From Nocardia amamiensis (GTDB lineage Bacteria; Actinomycetota; Actinomycetes; Mycobacteriales; Mycobacteriaceae), in NCBI RefSeq assembly GCF_015477605.1, contig NZ_JADLQX010000017.1:1-64000 (forward strand): a stretch of 64,000 nucleotides of DNA. Reading direction: 5' to 3'. Under the pieces are notes generated by a model. That model had not been told where the DNA came from. It was given only the letters and a program-made list of their open reading frames with translations, and searched no databases. Below, one piece after another: positions 57,221-64,000 of this stretch. The translations under genes and the position numbers were made by a program. How positions within the stretch are numbered: the stretch's first letter is position 1; every line of letters starts with the position of its first letter.

Positions 57221-57454
57221 ATGGATCGAACACCTTCGCTGCTCCGCCAATTGCGGGTTCTCGTCCGGGAGGTCGGGTGGTCGCGGGATTCGTCGGTGTT
57301 GGCGATACGGTCAGGTGGCGGCGCCGTTTGTGTGGACAAGTCGCTTGTCAAACGTAACGCCTCGCGGCAGGTCGCCTCATGCTTACTCGACGACGCGGTG
57401 CGCGCCACGGTTACCCAATTCCAGACCTGCGAAATCAAGCAGTGTGACGGCTGA
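57221..57454 (+). CDS. Possible small protein (77 residues)
   Basis: ATG 57221 opens a frame with protein-like composition: MDRTPSLLRQLRVLVREVGW, then VLAIRSGGGAVCVDKSLV and CLLDDAVRATVTQFQTCEIK. No ribosome binding site is visible and no family is recognised. It could be a remnant. Convergent with the ATPase gene, 60 bp away. Confidence 0.28.
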   Translation: MDRTPSLLRQLRVLVREVGWSRDSSVLAIRSGGGAVCVDKSLVKRNASRQVASCLLDDAVRATVTQFQTCEIKQCDG

Positions 57455-57513
57455 TCCTGACGCTCCGGGAGACCGTGAACTGTTCCGGCTGGATGGCAGA
57501 TGAGTGTCGCTGG

Positions 57514-58947
57514 TCATTGCCATGCCCGGACGAGTTCTTCCGGCCCCCAATGTATTGCCAGCGGCAAATTCTCTGCGATACCGGATCGGGACACAGCTAC
57601 GAGTCGGGTGTCGTGATCGGTTCCAGGCACTGCGAGCAGCGAGCGGGCAAGGCTGTCGTAGTCATGGCGGTCGAAGGGCCGGTCTTCGAGCCACTTGACG
57701 GAGCCGACGAAATGTACTGCTCTGGCGACTGGTGCGCGGTCGGCGCCGATCAGGTCGATTTCGGGATTGTTCTGCCGGTTCCACCAGCCGCCGACCGCCT
57801 CGGTGTCGGGCCATTGCTCGTCGGGCAGGAGACGCATGAGGGATTCGCGGACCAACGGTTCGATAGCGCGTCCACGCCATGTCGTCCAGGAGCGTTCGAT
57901 GCGGGTCAACGCGAGATCGCCACGGCCTCGTTCGATAAGCGGAATGCCGCGTTGCAGGAAGGCCAGCCAGAACCGGAGATAGGAGTCGGCGATTCGGTAG
58001 CGTTTGTTCTTGGTGTCCGATTTCGTGGACAGCGGGAGTTCGCTTGCGACGATTCGCTTGGCCTGCAACATGTTCAGTAGCGGATTGAGGGAGCCTGCTG
58101 GCAGTGCGTTCGCTCCACCGGCTTGCGCGGCGATGGTGCTGAAGGTCCGTTCTCCGCTGCCGATGGCTTCGAGGACTGCGCGCGAGCGCATTCCCTCCGG
58201 GAACTCGCCGAGCAGCGAGAGTTCGCCCGCCACTAGCAGCGGAGCCAGCGGGTTCGTAGCCGCGTCGCGCAGGAAGTCGGCTCGGCTCATTCCTGGTCGC
58301 CACGAACTGACGATCTCGGGGAACCCGCCGGTGATCAACAGCGCGTCGACGCTGTCGGCGGCGTTGAGGCCGGTCATGGCCTGCACATCGGCTAGGTGCA
58401 GTGGCTCGATGGTCATTTTCGTCGCGCGCCCGAAGAACGGCCGGTCGCGGGATCCGAGGGCCTCCATGACCGAGATGTCACTGCCGACCAGGACGAGCAG
58501 GACCGGCTTGGCCGACAGGTGGCGATCCCACACCGTCTGCAACGCGCCTTCGAACTCCGGATCCTGTTCGACCAGCCACGGCACCTCATCGATGACCGCG
58601 ATACAGGGCGCGTCATCTGGCAAGGCGATCGCAAGGGACCGGAGAGCTTGATTCCAGTCGCCGGCCTGCAATCCGCTGACCAGCTCTGCCCCCCCGAACG
58701 CCGACTGGGCGACCGTGGCGGTGAATTCCTCCCGCTCGGCGACTGGATTGCGGCCGCGCGTTGCCTGGAAGACCAGGTAGGCGCGGTTCAACCGATCGCA
58801 GAATTCCTGGATGAGTCGTGATTTCCCGACCCGTCGGCGACCGGTGACGATGACCGCACGGCCACGGGTGGTGCCGGTACCGTCGATCACCGAGTTCATC
58901 TGACGAGTGAGCAGGTCGAGGTCGGCGGATCTGCCTGTGAACTCCAT
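57514..58947 (-). CDS. AAA ATPase of the archaeal-type ATPase/DUF234 family
   Basis: 477 residues. P-loop VIVTGRRRVGKSRLIQEF near residue 33 and Walker B CIAVIDEVPWLVEQ near 110. A sensor region VLLVLVGSDISVMEAL is followed by a winged-helix part (LEAIGSGERTFSTIAAQAGG). The C-terminal DUF234 nuclease-like domain is near 370-440 (WWNRQNNPEIDLIGADR, VHFVGSVKWLEDRPFDRHD) with the PEIDLI...SVKW motif resembling a PD-(D/E)xK site. Such proteins are proposed defence or mobile-element ATPases. ATG 58947 with AGGAGGTTGG upstream. A 19 bp palindrome sits just upstream, in an AT-rich island. Confidence 0.85.
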   Translation of the reverse strand: MEFTGRSADLDLLTRQMNSVIDGTGTTRGRAVIVTGRRRVGKSRLIQEFCDRLNRAYLVFQATRGRNPVAEREEFTATVAQSAFGGAELVSGLQAGDWNQALRSLAIALPDDAPCIAVIDEVPWLVEQDPEFEGALQTVWDRHLSAKPVLLVLVGSDISVMEALGSRDRPFFGRATKMTIEPLHLADVQAMTGLNAADSVDALLITGGFPEIVSSWRPGMSRADFLRDAATNPLAPLLVAGELSLLGEFPEGMRSRAVLEAIGSGERTFSTIAAQAGGANALPAGSLNPLLNMLQAKRIVASELPLSTKSDTKNKRYRIADSYLRFWLAFLQRGIPLIERGRGDLALTRIERSWTTWRGRAIEPLVRESLMRLLPDEQWPDTEAVGGWWNRQNNPEIDLIGADRAPVARAVHFVGSVKWLEDRPFDRHDYDSLARSLLAVPGTDHDTRLVAVSRSGIAENLPLAIHWGPEELVRAWQ

Positions 58948-58975
58948 CCAACCTCCTGAACTAAGAAGAATACTT

Positions 58976-58994
58976 ACTAAGATTGAATCTTAGT
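58976..58994 (-). promoter_or_regulatory. Perfect 19 bp palindrome upstream of the ATPase gene
   Basis: ACTAAGATT-G-AATCTTAGT is perfectly symmetric about one base and ends 29 bp before the ATG at 58947. A third CTAAGA half-site lies between it and the start codon. The surrounding 40 bp are about 70 percent AT in an otherwise GC-rich region. On the minus strand TATTCT just downstream could be a -10 hexamer. A repressor site is likely; no regulator gene is adjacent. Confidence 0.55.
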
Positions 58995-59040
58995 TTACGG
59001 GGCTGCCGTGTCGATGGGTGATGGATGCGTTGGTGTCGAT

Positions 59041-59982
59041 TCAGCTGAGGAAGTTCTCGATCAGCGGAATGGTCTCGCTGGGGCAGTCCTCGTGCACTGT
59101 GTGACCACAACCGGGCAGTACCGTGGCGGTGGCGTTCGGGATTCGCGCGGCCAGGCGTTCGGCCTGGGTGGCGGGCAGCCATTCGTCGGCGCCACCCCAC
59201 AGGACCAGGGTCGGTGCGCTCACCTTGGCGAGGTCGGCGTCGGTGAGGCGGTAGTCGAGGTTGCGCCAGAGGGCGAGGAAGCCGTCGCGGTTGTCGGGGC
59301 GCGAGAACGGCGGCCACAATTCGTCGATCATCTCGTCGGTGACCAGATCTTTGTGGTGGAACGTGCCGCGGATGCTGTCGGCATAGAAGTCGCGGGTGGT
59401 GAGTTTTGTGGCGAGCTCGCCGAGTATCGGTGTCTGGAACAGGGGTGTCACCGGTGCTTTTTCGGCGTTGAGGCCCGGCGAATCGAGCAGGGCCAGCCGG
59501 TCGACTCGCTCGGGATGCTGCTCGGCGAAGTACAGGCTCCACGCGCCGCCCCACGAGTGACCCACCAGCGCAGCGTGATTCAGGCCGACGGCGTCGAAGA
59601 AGGTGCCGATGGCCTCGGCCATGGCGGGCAGGTCGAACGCGAAGCCGGGGCGGCGCAGTTCGGTATAGCCCTGGCTGGGCAGGTCGACCGCATAGACGGT
59701 GTGGTTTCGCGCCAGCGCCGGAATCACGTCGCGCCAGGAGTATTGCCACAGCCCACCACCCGCGATGAGCACGACCGGTGATCCCTGACCGGTCACCGTG
59801 TAATGGAATCGGGCCAGGTCGGTGTCGGCATAACGGGAATCGATGCGGTCGAGGTAGGCCGGACGGTCGGGCGAGCCCGGCGGGTTCCAGGCATAGGCCC
59901 CCGGCAGCGCGATCGCGAGCAGCGTCGCGACGACGGTGGTGAGTCCGAGAGCGAGCCGGCGGGCCCAGGTACTGATCCTCAT
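59041..59982 (-). CDS. Exported alpha/beta hydrolase
   Basis: 313 residues. N-terminal signal or anchor: MRISTWARRLALGLTTVVAT, then LLAIALPGAYAW. The fold motifs are PVVLIAGGGLWQYSWRDVIP (oxyanion), LVGHSWGGAWSLYFAEQHPE (nucleophile Ser), TLVLWGGADEWLP (acid) and LPGCGHTVHEDCP (His). The order is that of epoxide hydrolase/haloperoxidase-type esterases. ATG 59982 with GGAG nine bases upstream. Single gene, divergent from VanZ. Substrate unknown. Confidence 0.85.
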   Translation of the reverse strand: MRISTWARRLALGLTTVVATLLAIALPGAYAWNPPGSPDRPAYLDRIDSRYADTDLARFHYTVTGQGSPVVLIAGGGLWQYSWRDVIPALARNHTVYAVDLPSQGYTELRRPGFAFDLPAMAEAIGTFFDAVGLNHAALVGHSWGGAWSLYFAEQHPERVDRLALLDSPGLNAEKAPVTPLFQTPILGELATKLTTRDFYADSIRGTFHHKDLVTDEMIDELWPPFSRPDNRDGFLALWRNLDYRLTDADLAKVSAPTLVLWGGADEWLPATQAERLAARIPNATATVLPGCGHTVHEDCPSETIPLIENFLS

Positions 59983-60300
59983 GGTGCACTCCGTGGTTGG
60001 CTGAGTTGGTCTCGATTGCTGGACGAGCTGGTGCCCGGTGATGTGACGCCCTGTGGTCGGCCTCACAGCGCCGAATCCGGCAGCGGACAAGGAGATCAGC
60101 GATGAGCGGGGCGATCGGCTATATGGGTTTCAGGGTGAAGGGGCTGGTGTCGAGCTGAGACCGGTATGCGGCATTACAGGGCATTTTGGCGCTCACTGGA
60201 CGTCAGGGACCTCCGCTGGGCGTGGGCGGCGATGGGTGCAGGCTGTGTGGGTGGGGATTTCGGCCAGGTCTGTGGCGCTGGTGGTTGTGATACTGGCGGT
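59983..60300. other. Divergent intergenic region
   Basis: 318 bp between the hydrolase and VanZ genes. Apart from the 18-residue frame, nothing is recognised. A longer VanZ start at 60166 is possible, but its first 45 residues are Gly/Trp-rich and not family-like. Confidence 0.4.
60101..60157 (+). CDS. 18-residue frame with a strong ribosome binding site
   Basis: ATG 60101 preceded by AAGGAG nine bases upstream opens MSGAIGYMGFRVKGLVSS and stops at 60157. It lies in the divergent intergenic region, 144 bp before the VanZ start. Could be a leader peptide or simply chance; no attenuator hairpin was found after it. Confidence 0.25.
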
Positions 60301-60888
60301 GTGAACGGGACATGGGAGGCGTGGGGTGGGGTCGTGGTGGCCGCGATCGCCGCGATACCGGTAGCCGGTCTCCTGGCCTGGTGGCTGGCTGGGCGGCGCG
60401 GGTGGCGGGCGGCGCTGTGCGATGTCGGGATGGTGACGGGTACCGCGCCGTGGTTGTGGATGATCCTCACGCCGACCGGAACGGGTCGTTCGCTGAATCT
60501 CGTGCCGCTGCGTGATCTGGCCGAGCAACTGGCCGACGACCGGGTAATCGAGCAGTTCGGCGGGAATCTGCTTGTCTTCGCCGCACTCGGCTTTCTGTTG
60601 CCCGTGCGCCGACCCTGGTTCGCCCGTTCGTACCGCATCCTGTTGGCGGGAGCAGCAGCTTCGATCGCGGTGGAGACTGCACAGTTCGCCCTCGCTATCG
60701 GCCGTCACTCATCCGTCGACGACGTGCTGTTGAACGCGGCCGGTGCATGCCTGGCGGGCCAGCTCTCACGACACCTGTGGGCGTCGCGCGCAATTGCCGA
60801 CCGTTCCGAGCCGGCATTACCCGAAGAGCCGACACGGGGCGTCGTCTCCGAGCGAGACGGCGTCGGCCAGCCGACCTTCCCCGAGTAG
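60301..60888 (+). CDS. VanZ family membrane protein
   Basis: 195 residues from GTG 60301. Membrane helices: WGGVVVAAIAAIPVAGLLAW, VTGTAPWLWMILTPTG and a C-terminal pair. The VanZ signature NLVPLRDL...NLLVFAALGFLLP, then ETAQFALAIGRHSSVDDVLLNAAG near residue 140, is clear. VanZ proteins influence teicoplanin resistance and envelope function in other bacteria. Monocistronic; no vancomycin cluster nearby. Confidence 0.82.
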   Translation: MNGTWEAWGGVVVAAIAAIPVAGLLAWWLAGRRGWRAALCDVGMVTGTAPWLWMILTPTGTGRSLNLVPLRDLAEQLADDRVIEQFGGNLLVFAALGFLLPVRRPWFARSYRILLAGAAASIAVETAQFALAIGRHSSVDDVLLNAAGACLAGQLSRHLWASRAIADRSEPALPEEPTRGVVSERDGVGQPTFPE

Positions 60889-61204
60889 GGAGATCATCGA
60901 GAAGTGCGTGGCCGCTGGGTCGATGCCAGCCATCCGCGACGAGCTGCCCCGATCGACAGATCCACACTCGAGACCGATCCCGCTGGATGCATGGAAATCG
61001 GCATGAGGGTGCGTTCGGCGTCGGCGTGGGGAGTGCCGGTGCCTGGTGTTGCGTCGCAGTCCAACCCCTGGCGAGTTCTGTGGTGCTCCCGCTGCAGGTG
61101 ACGCCGACAACTTGGCATGCGTTGACCTAGTGAGTTCCGCAGCAGCGCTGGCCTTTTCGGGAGAAACGGGCTGCATACGAGTTCACGCCAGGGCGCGGGG
61201 CCGC
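60889..61204. other. Intergenic region between convergent genes
   Basis: 316 bp. Frames are Arg/Ala/Ser-rich with no domain. No hairpin of note. Confidence 0.4.
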
Positions 61205-62368
61205 TCAGCGGTGTCCGCCGGTGTGATCGTGGGAGCAGGTATCGGTGCGGCGGCCGTCCACGGTGGGGGCCGCCTGCCCTGCGCCGTGGCCTTCCAGGGC
61301 CGCGAACGGTCCGCACTGGTTGGCGGTGATCCAGACATGGACCATCGGATTGCCCGCGCCGGGGTTGATCGAGTTGGGAGGGCAGTTGCCCCGGGCGTCG
61401 GTGACACCGGCGACCTGAGGACCGTCGGCGCCCGTCTTCCAGCAGAGGTTGTCGTGGACATGCCACTGCATCAGGGGCCCGCCGTAGTCCACCAGCTCGC
61501 GGTCGTCGATCTTCTTGCCCTTGGCGATGTACATCGCCGAGACCAGGGTCCGATCGGCTCCGTCGACCCGGTAAACCAGGGACTCCGGGTGGGTGGCGTC
61601 GAGGAATCGGTCGTCGCGGATGTAGCCGGTGTTGATGTAGTGCTCGTAACCGGTGGCCGAGTCGCCGATGGAGCGAAAGCCCAGTGCGCCGATGGAACCG
61701 ACGTCGGCGAACGCGGGCAGCTGGTCGAGGGTGCTGCGAATCAGAGCGGTCGCGCGCTGCTCCTGCGCAGCGGTCACGCCCGGCACGCCGGACACATCGA
61801 CCGGGGTCGCCGGATCCCACGGCCGCGGCCACGCGGTGCCGGTCCCGTGGTCGTGGTCGGTATGGCCGCCGCCGGTGGCATGGGTGTGGCCGCCGTCGCC
61901 ATGGCTGTGCACGTGTCCGGCGCCGCCCAGCATCGCCGCGACGGCGAGGGCGCCGGCTAGACCGGCGGCGGTCGCGGTCGGTGCCGTGGGCAGTGTCGTC
62001 TCGGGGCGCGCCAGGGTGACGGTTGCACCGGCGATCGCGAGCAGCCCCAGCGCCGCGCACGTGCTGTCGAGGAACTGCGGCGCCTCCGCCATGTCGAGGC
62101 CGTCGGGCCACGGCAGCCCCGCGAACCGGGTGTACCCCCAGATCACCACCGCGACGAGGTTCACCCCGATCACCGTGACCGGCATGGTCTTTCGCGTGCT
62201 CACCGAAGCCAGCAGCCCGGCCGCGCATTGTGCTGCCGCGAGCACGACCATCAGCCGGGCGAGGGTGGCGTGCTCGGTATGCAGTCCCGCGGCAAACACG
62301 TGCAACGCACCCGCCCCGACCGACGCCGCACCACCGAGCAGCAGGTATCCGTTGCGCCCACCAATCAT
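61205..62368 (-). CDS. Membrane protein with His-rich loop and exported C-terminal domain
   Basis: 387 residues from ATG 62368 (GGAGATCGAAC upstream). Four or five membrane helices in the first 180 residues (LLLGGAASVGAGALHVFAAG, LMVVLAAAQCAAGLLAS, LAGALAVAAMLGGAG). A His/Gly-rich segment follows (GHVHSHGDGGHTHATGGGHT) that looks metal-binding. The last 200 residues form a soluble domain (AQEQRATALIRSTLDQLPAF, YEHYINTGYIRDDRFLDA, LMQWHVHDNLCWK) ending in another His-rich tail. Similar proteins occur widely in actinobacteria without known function; metal or copper handling is a guess. Confidence 0.72.
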   Translation of the reverse strand: MIGGRNGYLLLGGAASVGAGALHVFAAGLHTEHATLARLMVVLAAAQCAAGLLASVSTRKTMPVTVIGVNLVAVVIWGYTRFAGLPWPDGLDMAEAPQFLDSTCAALGLLAIAGATVTLARPETTLPTAPTATAAGLAGALAVAAMLGGAGHVHSHGDGGHTHATGGGHTDHDHGTGTAWPRPWDPATPVDVSGVPGVTAAQEQRATALIRSTLDQLPAFADVGSIGALGFRSIGDSATGYEHYINTGYIRDDRFLDATHPESLVYRVDGADRTLVSAMYIAKGKKIDDRELVDYGGPLMQWHVHDNLCWKTGADGPQVAGVTDARGNCPPNSINPGAGNPMVHVWITANQCGPFAALEGHGAGQAAPTVDGRRTDTCSHDHTGGHR

Positions 62369-62947
62369 GTTCGATCTCCTTCGTTCGCCCTGGACGCTAC
62401 TGGTCCGGGTCGGGCGACGCTCCCATGACTTGTTGAGAGATCTCTGTGGTTTTCGCGCCCTGTCACGGCGCCAGGCCGCGGTACACCGATCCCGAGATGG
62501 CGGCCCTTCTGTGTGCGCGGTCATCGGCTACTTAAGACGCGGCAACGGCCCCGATCCAGAGAGGCGATTATGTCGTCCATGCGACATGACGTCGGGTCTG
62601 TCACCAGGGGTACGTGCGTCCCGCGGCATCATCGGACGTTCTGCACCGCAGTGTATCCACTGCTCAGATCGCCCGCAGCGGCATATGCGGACGTCGGTTG
62701 GGCGGGATGCCCGTCACAGCGCTCCGGCGGGACTGGTCGGGCGATTCCGGCCGTCCTGGGGAGGTGTTCACAACCCGATCGATTCTTCGACACTCATGCA
62801 CCGATTTTCGGACGGATGCGGCCCTGGCGACAGACGGCAATCGGCATGTCAGTGTGTCGGGCCGCCTGAGCTGGAGGCCATCAACTCTGTAGGTGACCAG
62901 GCGCGCGCATCCGCTGCCGCACGGAGTTTCCTGGTAGGCATTGACAC
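62369..62947. other. Intergenic region without a recognised gene
   Basis: 579 bp between the divergent His-rich membrane protein gene and the MazG remnant. Several frames stay open but none shows a domain, a good start or consistent composition. Possibly decayed sequence, given the two pseudogenes that follow. Confidence 0.4.
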
Positions 62948-63333
62948 GTGGACCTCCAGAACCTTCAAGCACGTGCCGTCGAAGTACACGACCTGTATGA
63001 CGAGCTGAACCTCGCCGAAAGAGGACGGACATGGACCCGGCAGGAATTCATGCTCGGCTTCGTAGGCGACGCCGGCGACCTGGCGAAACTGGTGATGGCC
63101 GCAGAGGGCACCCGCTCCAGCTCGGCGGGCGCGAAGCATTGGAACACGAACTCGCCGACTGCCTTTGGTCGATCCTGATCCTCGGCCATCGATACGAGGT
63201 CGACATCGAAGCAGCCTTCACGAAAGCCATGGGCGAGCTGAAGGACGTCATTTCCACGCGGCTCGCCGACCGAGCCCCGGGCCGCGGACAGCAACGCTTC
63301 GAACCGCAGATGCGAAAGACCGAGTGTGGGTGA
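62948..63333 (+). pseudogene. MazG-like nucleotide pyrophosphohydrolase, frameshifted
   Basis: The first part from GTG 62948 reads DLQNLQARAVEVHDLYDELN and FMLGFVGDAGDLAKLVMAAE. The C-terminal half is in the +1 frame: LGGREALEHELADCLWSILI, then LGHRYEVDIEAAFTKAMGEL. Together they give the MazG core (ELGDLAK-like and EHELADCLWSILILG helices). The shift lies near 63110-63125. Either the gene is broken or there is an indel error. MazG-type enzymes hydrolyse non-canonical or alarmone nucleotides. The 3' end runs into an integrase remnant on the other strand. Confidence 0.72.
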
Positions 63334-63560
63334 CTCGTTCGAGACCCGTGGGCGGCGCACGTATTCAGCCGGCCGGGGAATGTTTCAGGACGCCGTCGAT
63401 GACGCAGGTGCGGTAGAAGCCGGTCACCACCGCAATGCGACGGGCGACGGTGGCGGGTTTGAACCGGCGCACTTCGCGCATCCAGCCGACATAGCGTTCG
63501 ATCTCGGCCCGGCTCATCGTCAGCGGGTTGGCCTGGTGGTCGCGGCACGAGTGCGGGTCG
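63290..63560 (-). pseudogene. Tyrosine integrase remnant (core-binding domain)
   Basis: Minus strand: RDHQANPLTMSRAEIERYVGW, MREVRRFKPATVARRIAVVT and GFYRTCVIDGVLKHSPA is the SAM-like core-binding part of an XerC/D-type integrase. It then shifts frame near 63375, where a TGA appears, and resumes as YVRRPRVSNESPTLGLSHLR and FEALLSAA. The catalytic domain with R-H-R-Y is absent, and the rest overlaps the MazG remnant. A relic of a mobile element, cut down at both ends. Confidence 0.65.
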
Positions 63561-63616
63561 CGGCATTACAGTGCACTCCATGCATGCGTGAAGCTCGCAC
63601 GCCATACGCGAGGGTT

Positions 63617-63853
63617 GTGAACACCATTCTGGAAGCCATCATCGTCATCGTCGTCGCGCTGCTCGCAATGCCGACCGTTTTCGTCGCAGCGGGGGTCGCC
63701 ACCGGGAAAAAGGATGGGGTTCGCGCGTTAGTACACCAGGCGGCTCGGCCCGTTCTGGTGCTCTTCTGCTGCGCGGTGAGCATCTGTATCTTGTTTCTGG
63801 TCATCCTGCCCGTAGGAGTGACCTTCTTCGGGGCCGGAATCTTCCTCTTTTAG
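63617..63853 (+). CDS. Small two-helix membrane protein
   Basis: 78 residues from GTG 63617 (GAGGG upstream); ATG 63584 would add 11. Two hydrophobic helices: ILEAIIVIVVALLAMPTVFV and VLVLFCCAVSICILFLVILP, separated by a basic loop (GVATGKKDGVRALVHQAARP). No family recognised. Confidence 0.5.
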   Translation: MNTILEAIIVIVVALLAMPTVFVAAGVATGKKDGVRALVHQAARPVLVLFCCAVSICILFLVILPVGVTFFGAGIFLF

Positions 63854-63892
63854 TGGCACTGCGCCGACAGCCCAGGGCACCGGCCGAATCGC

Positions 63893-63923
63893 TTGACACA
63901 AAAGGTCTTACGCTGATTACAGT
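63893..63923 (+). promoter_or_regulatory. Sigma-A-like promoter near the right edge
   Basis: TTGACA (63893-63898) followed after 18 bases by TTACAG, or after 19 by TACAGT. Reads out of the window to the right. Overlaps the putative GTG start at 63924 closely, so the -10 assignment is uncertain. Confidence 0.4.
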
Positions 63924-64000
63924 GTGTCTGAGGCGCGGCATCTGCGACGCGCCGATACCGAGTCGGCCACGAACCCTCACGACCTACTCCTGACCAGCAA
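63924..64000 (+). CDS. Possible CDS leaving the right edge
   Basis: From GTG 63924 a frame stays open to the end of the window (SEARHLRRADTESATNPHDL and on). Only 25 residues are visible and no family can be named. Position right after a promoter-like sequence would suit a leaderless or short-leader transcript. Confidence 0.3.
   Translation, partial: MSEARHLRRADTESATNPHDLLLTS

Larger units (their letters stand above)
56740..57513. other. Long intergenic region upstream of the lytic transglycosylase
   Basis: 774 bp. Holds a CRP-like palindrome (listed), an AT-rich patch at 57030-57055, and a possible small frame at 57221-57454. Minus-strand sequence at 56770-56990 reads in one frame as a protein-like stretch without a standard start codon, and the plus strand is equally open, so I make no gene call. 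A c-di-AMP riboswitch, common before actinobacterial wall hydrolases, was looked for but not recognised. Confidence 0.45.

Overview
This 64 kb window is a high-GC actinobacterial chromosome segment. It carries an elongation factor G2 gene, a type I glutamine synthetase with a GlnR-type operator, an MgtA-like mannosyltransferase, an Rv0183-like monoacylglycerol lipase and several type VII (ESX) associated loci. DUF6301 and TY-Chap proteins, WXG100 toxins, and frequent GTG starts with ATGA/GTGA gene overlaps point to a mycolate-containing actinomycete, most likely Nocardia. That genus call is inference; there is no rRNA in the window.

Layout. 1-121 is the tail of an IS5-like transposase. 172-4561 (minus) holds lumazine synthase and a coupled hydrolase run (monoacylglycerol lipase, M20 peptidase, CocE/NonD esterase). 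4685-13702 is conserved housekeeping: a DMT-type transporter, MgtA-like glycosyltransferase with a polysaccharide deacetylase, a Ser/Thr kinase, TY-Chap, DUF4191, YrdB and RDD proteins, and glnA. 13875-16800 (minus) is a small cluster with a covalent-flavin oxidase, a 60-71 residue peptide and a probable ABBA-fold prenyltransferase. 17053-21495 (plus) is a three-gene ESX-associated operon (YbaB-like, EspC-like plus Rv0312-like, and an Asn/Gly-repeat protein). 21848-27915 holds EF-G2, an SDR protein, a WGR/beta-propeller protein and DUF2199.

28022-43054 is the most unusual part: a type VII polymorphic-toxin island read on the minus strand. One operon runs YbaB, WXG100 partner, then a single 2977-residue open frame containing at least four toxin-like modules: an HExxE-containing domain, an ADP-ribosyltransferase, a papain-fold deamidase, and a PD-(D/E)xK nuclease. 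Three small genes with good ribosome binding sites and immunity-like sequences are nested inside that frame, each just after a toxin module and all in the same alternative frame. The operon ends with a coupled DUF6301/TY-Chap/DUF6301 trio. A separate toxin/immunity pair (40552-42611) and a candidate small RNA (about 42908-43018) lie upstream.

43274-50215 is a complete uptake and catabolism operon: a ROK repressor diverges from a Tat lipoprotein, two permeases, an ATPase and a glucosylglycerate hydrolase. Between the permeases lies an in-frame triplicated 23-codon open frame. 50247-64000 is a mosaic: TetR-controlled reductase, DUF5666 protein, a broken Fic gene fused against another truncated gene, an XRE regulator, an SLT lytic transglycosylase, an AAA ATPase of the DUF234 type with a palindromic operator, an alpha/beta hydrolase, VanZ, a His-rich membrane protein, a frameshifted MazG gene and an integrase remnant. 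No rRNA, tRNA or CRISPR array was seen.
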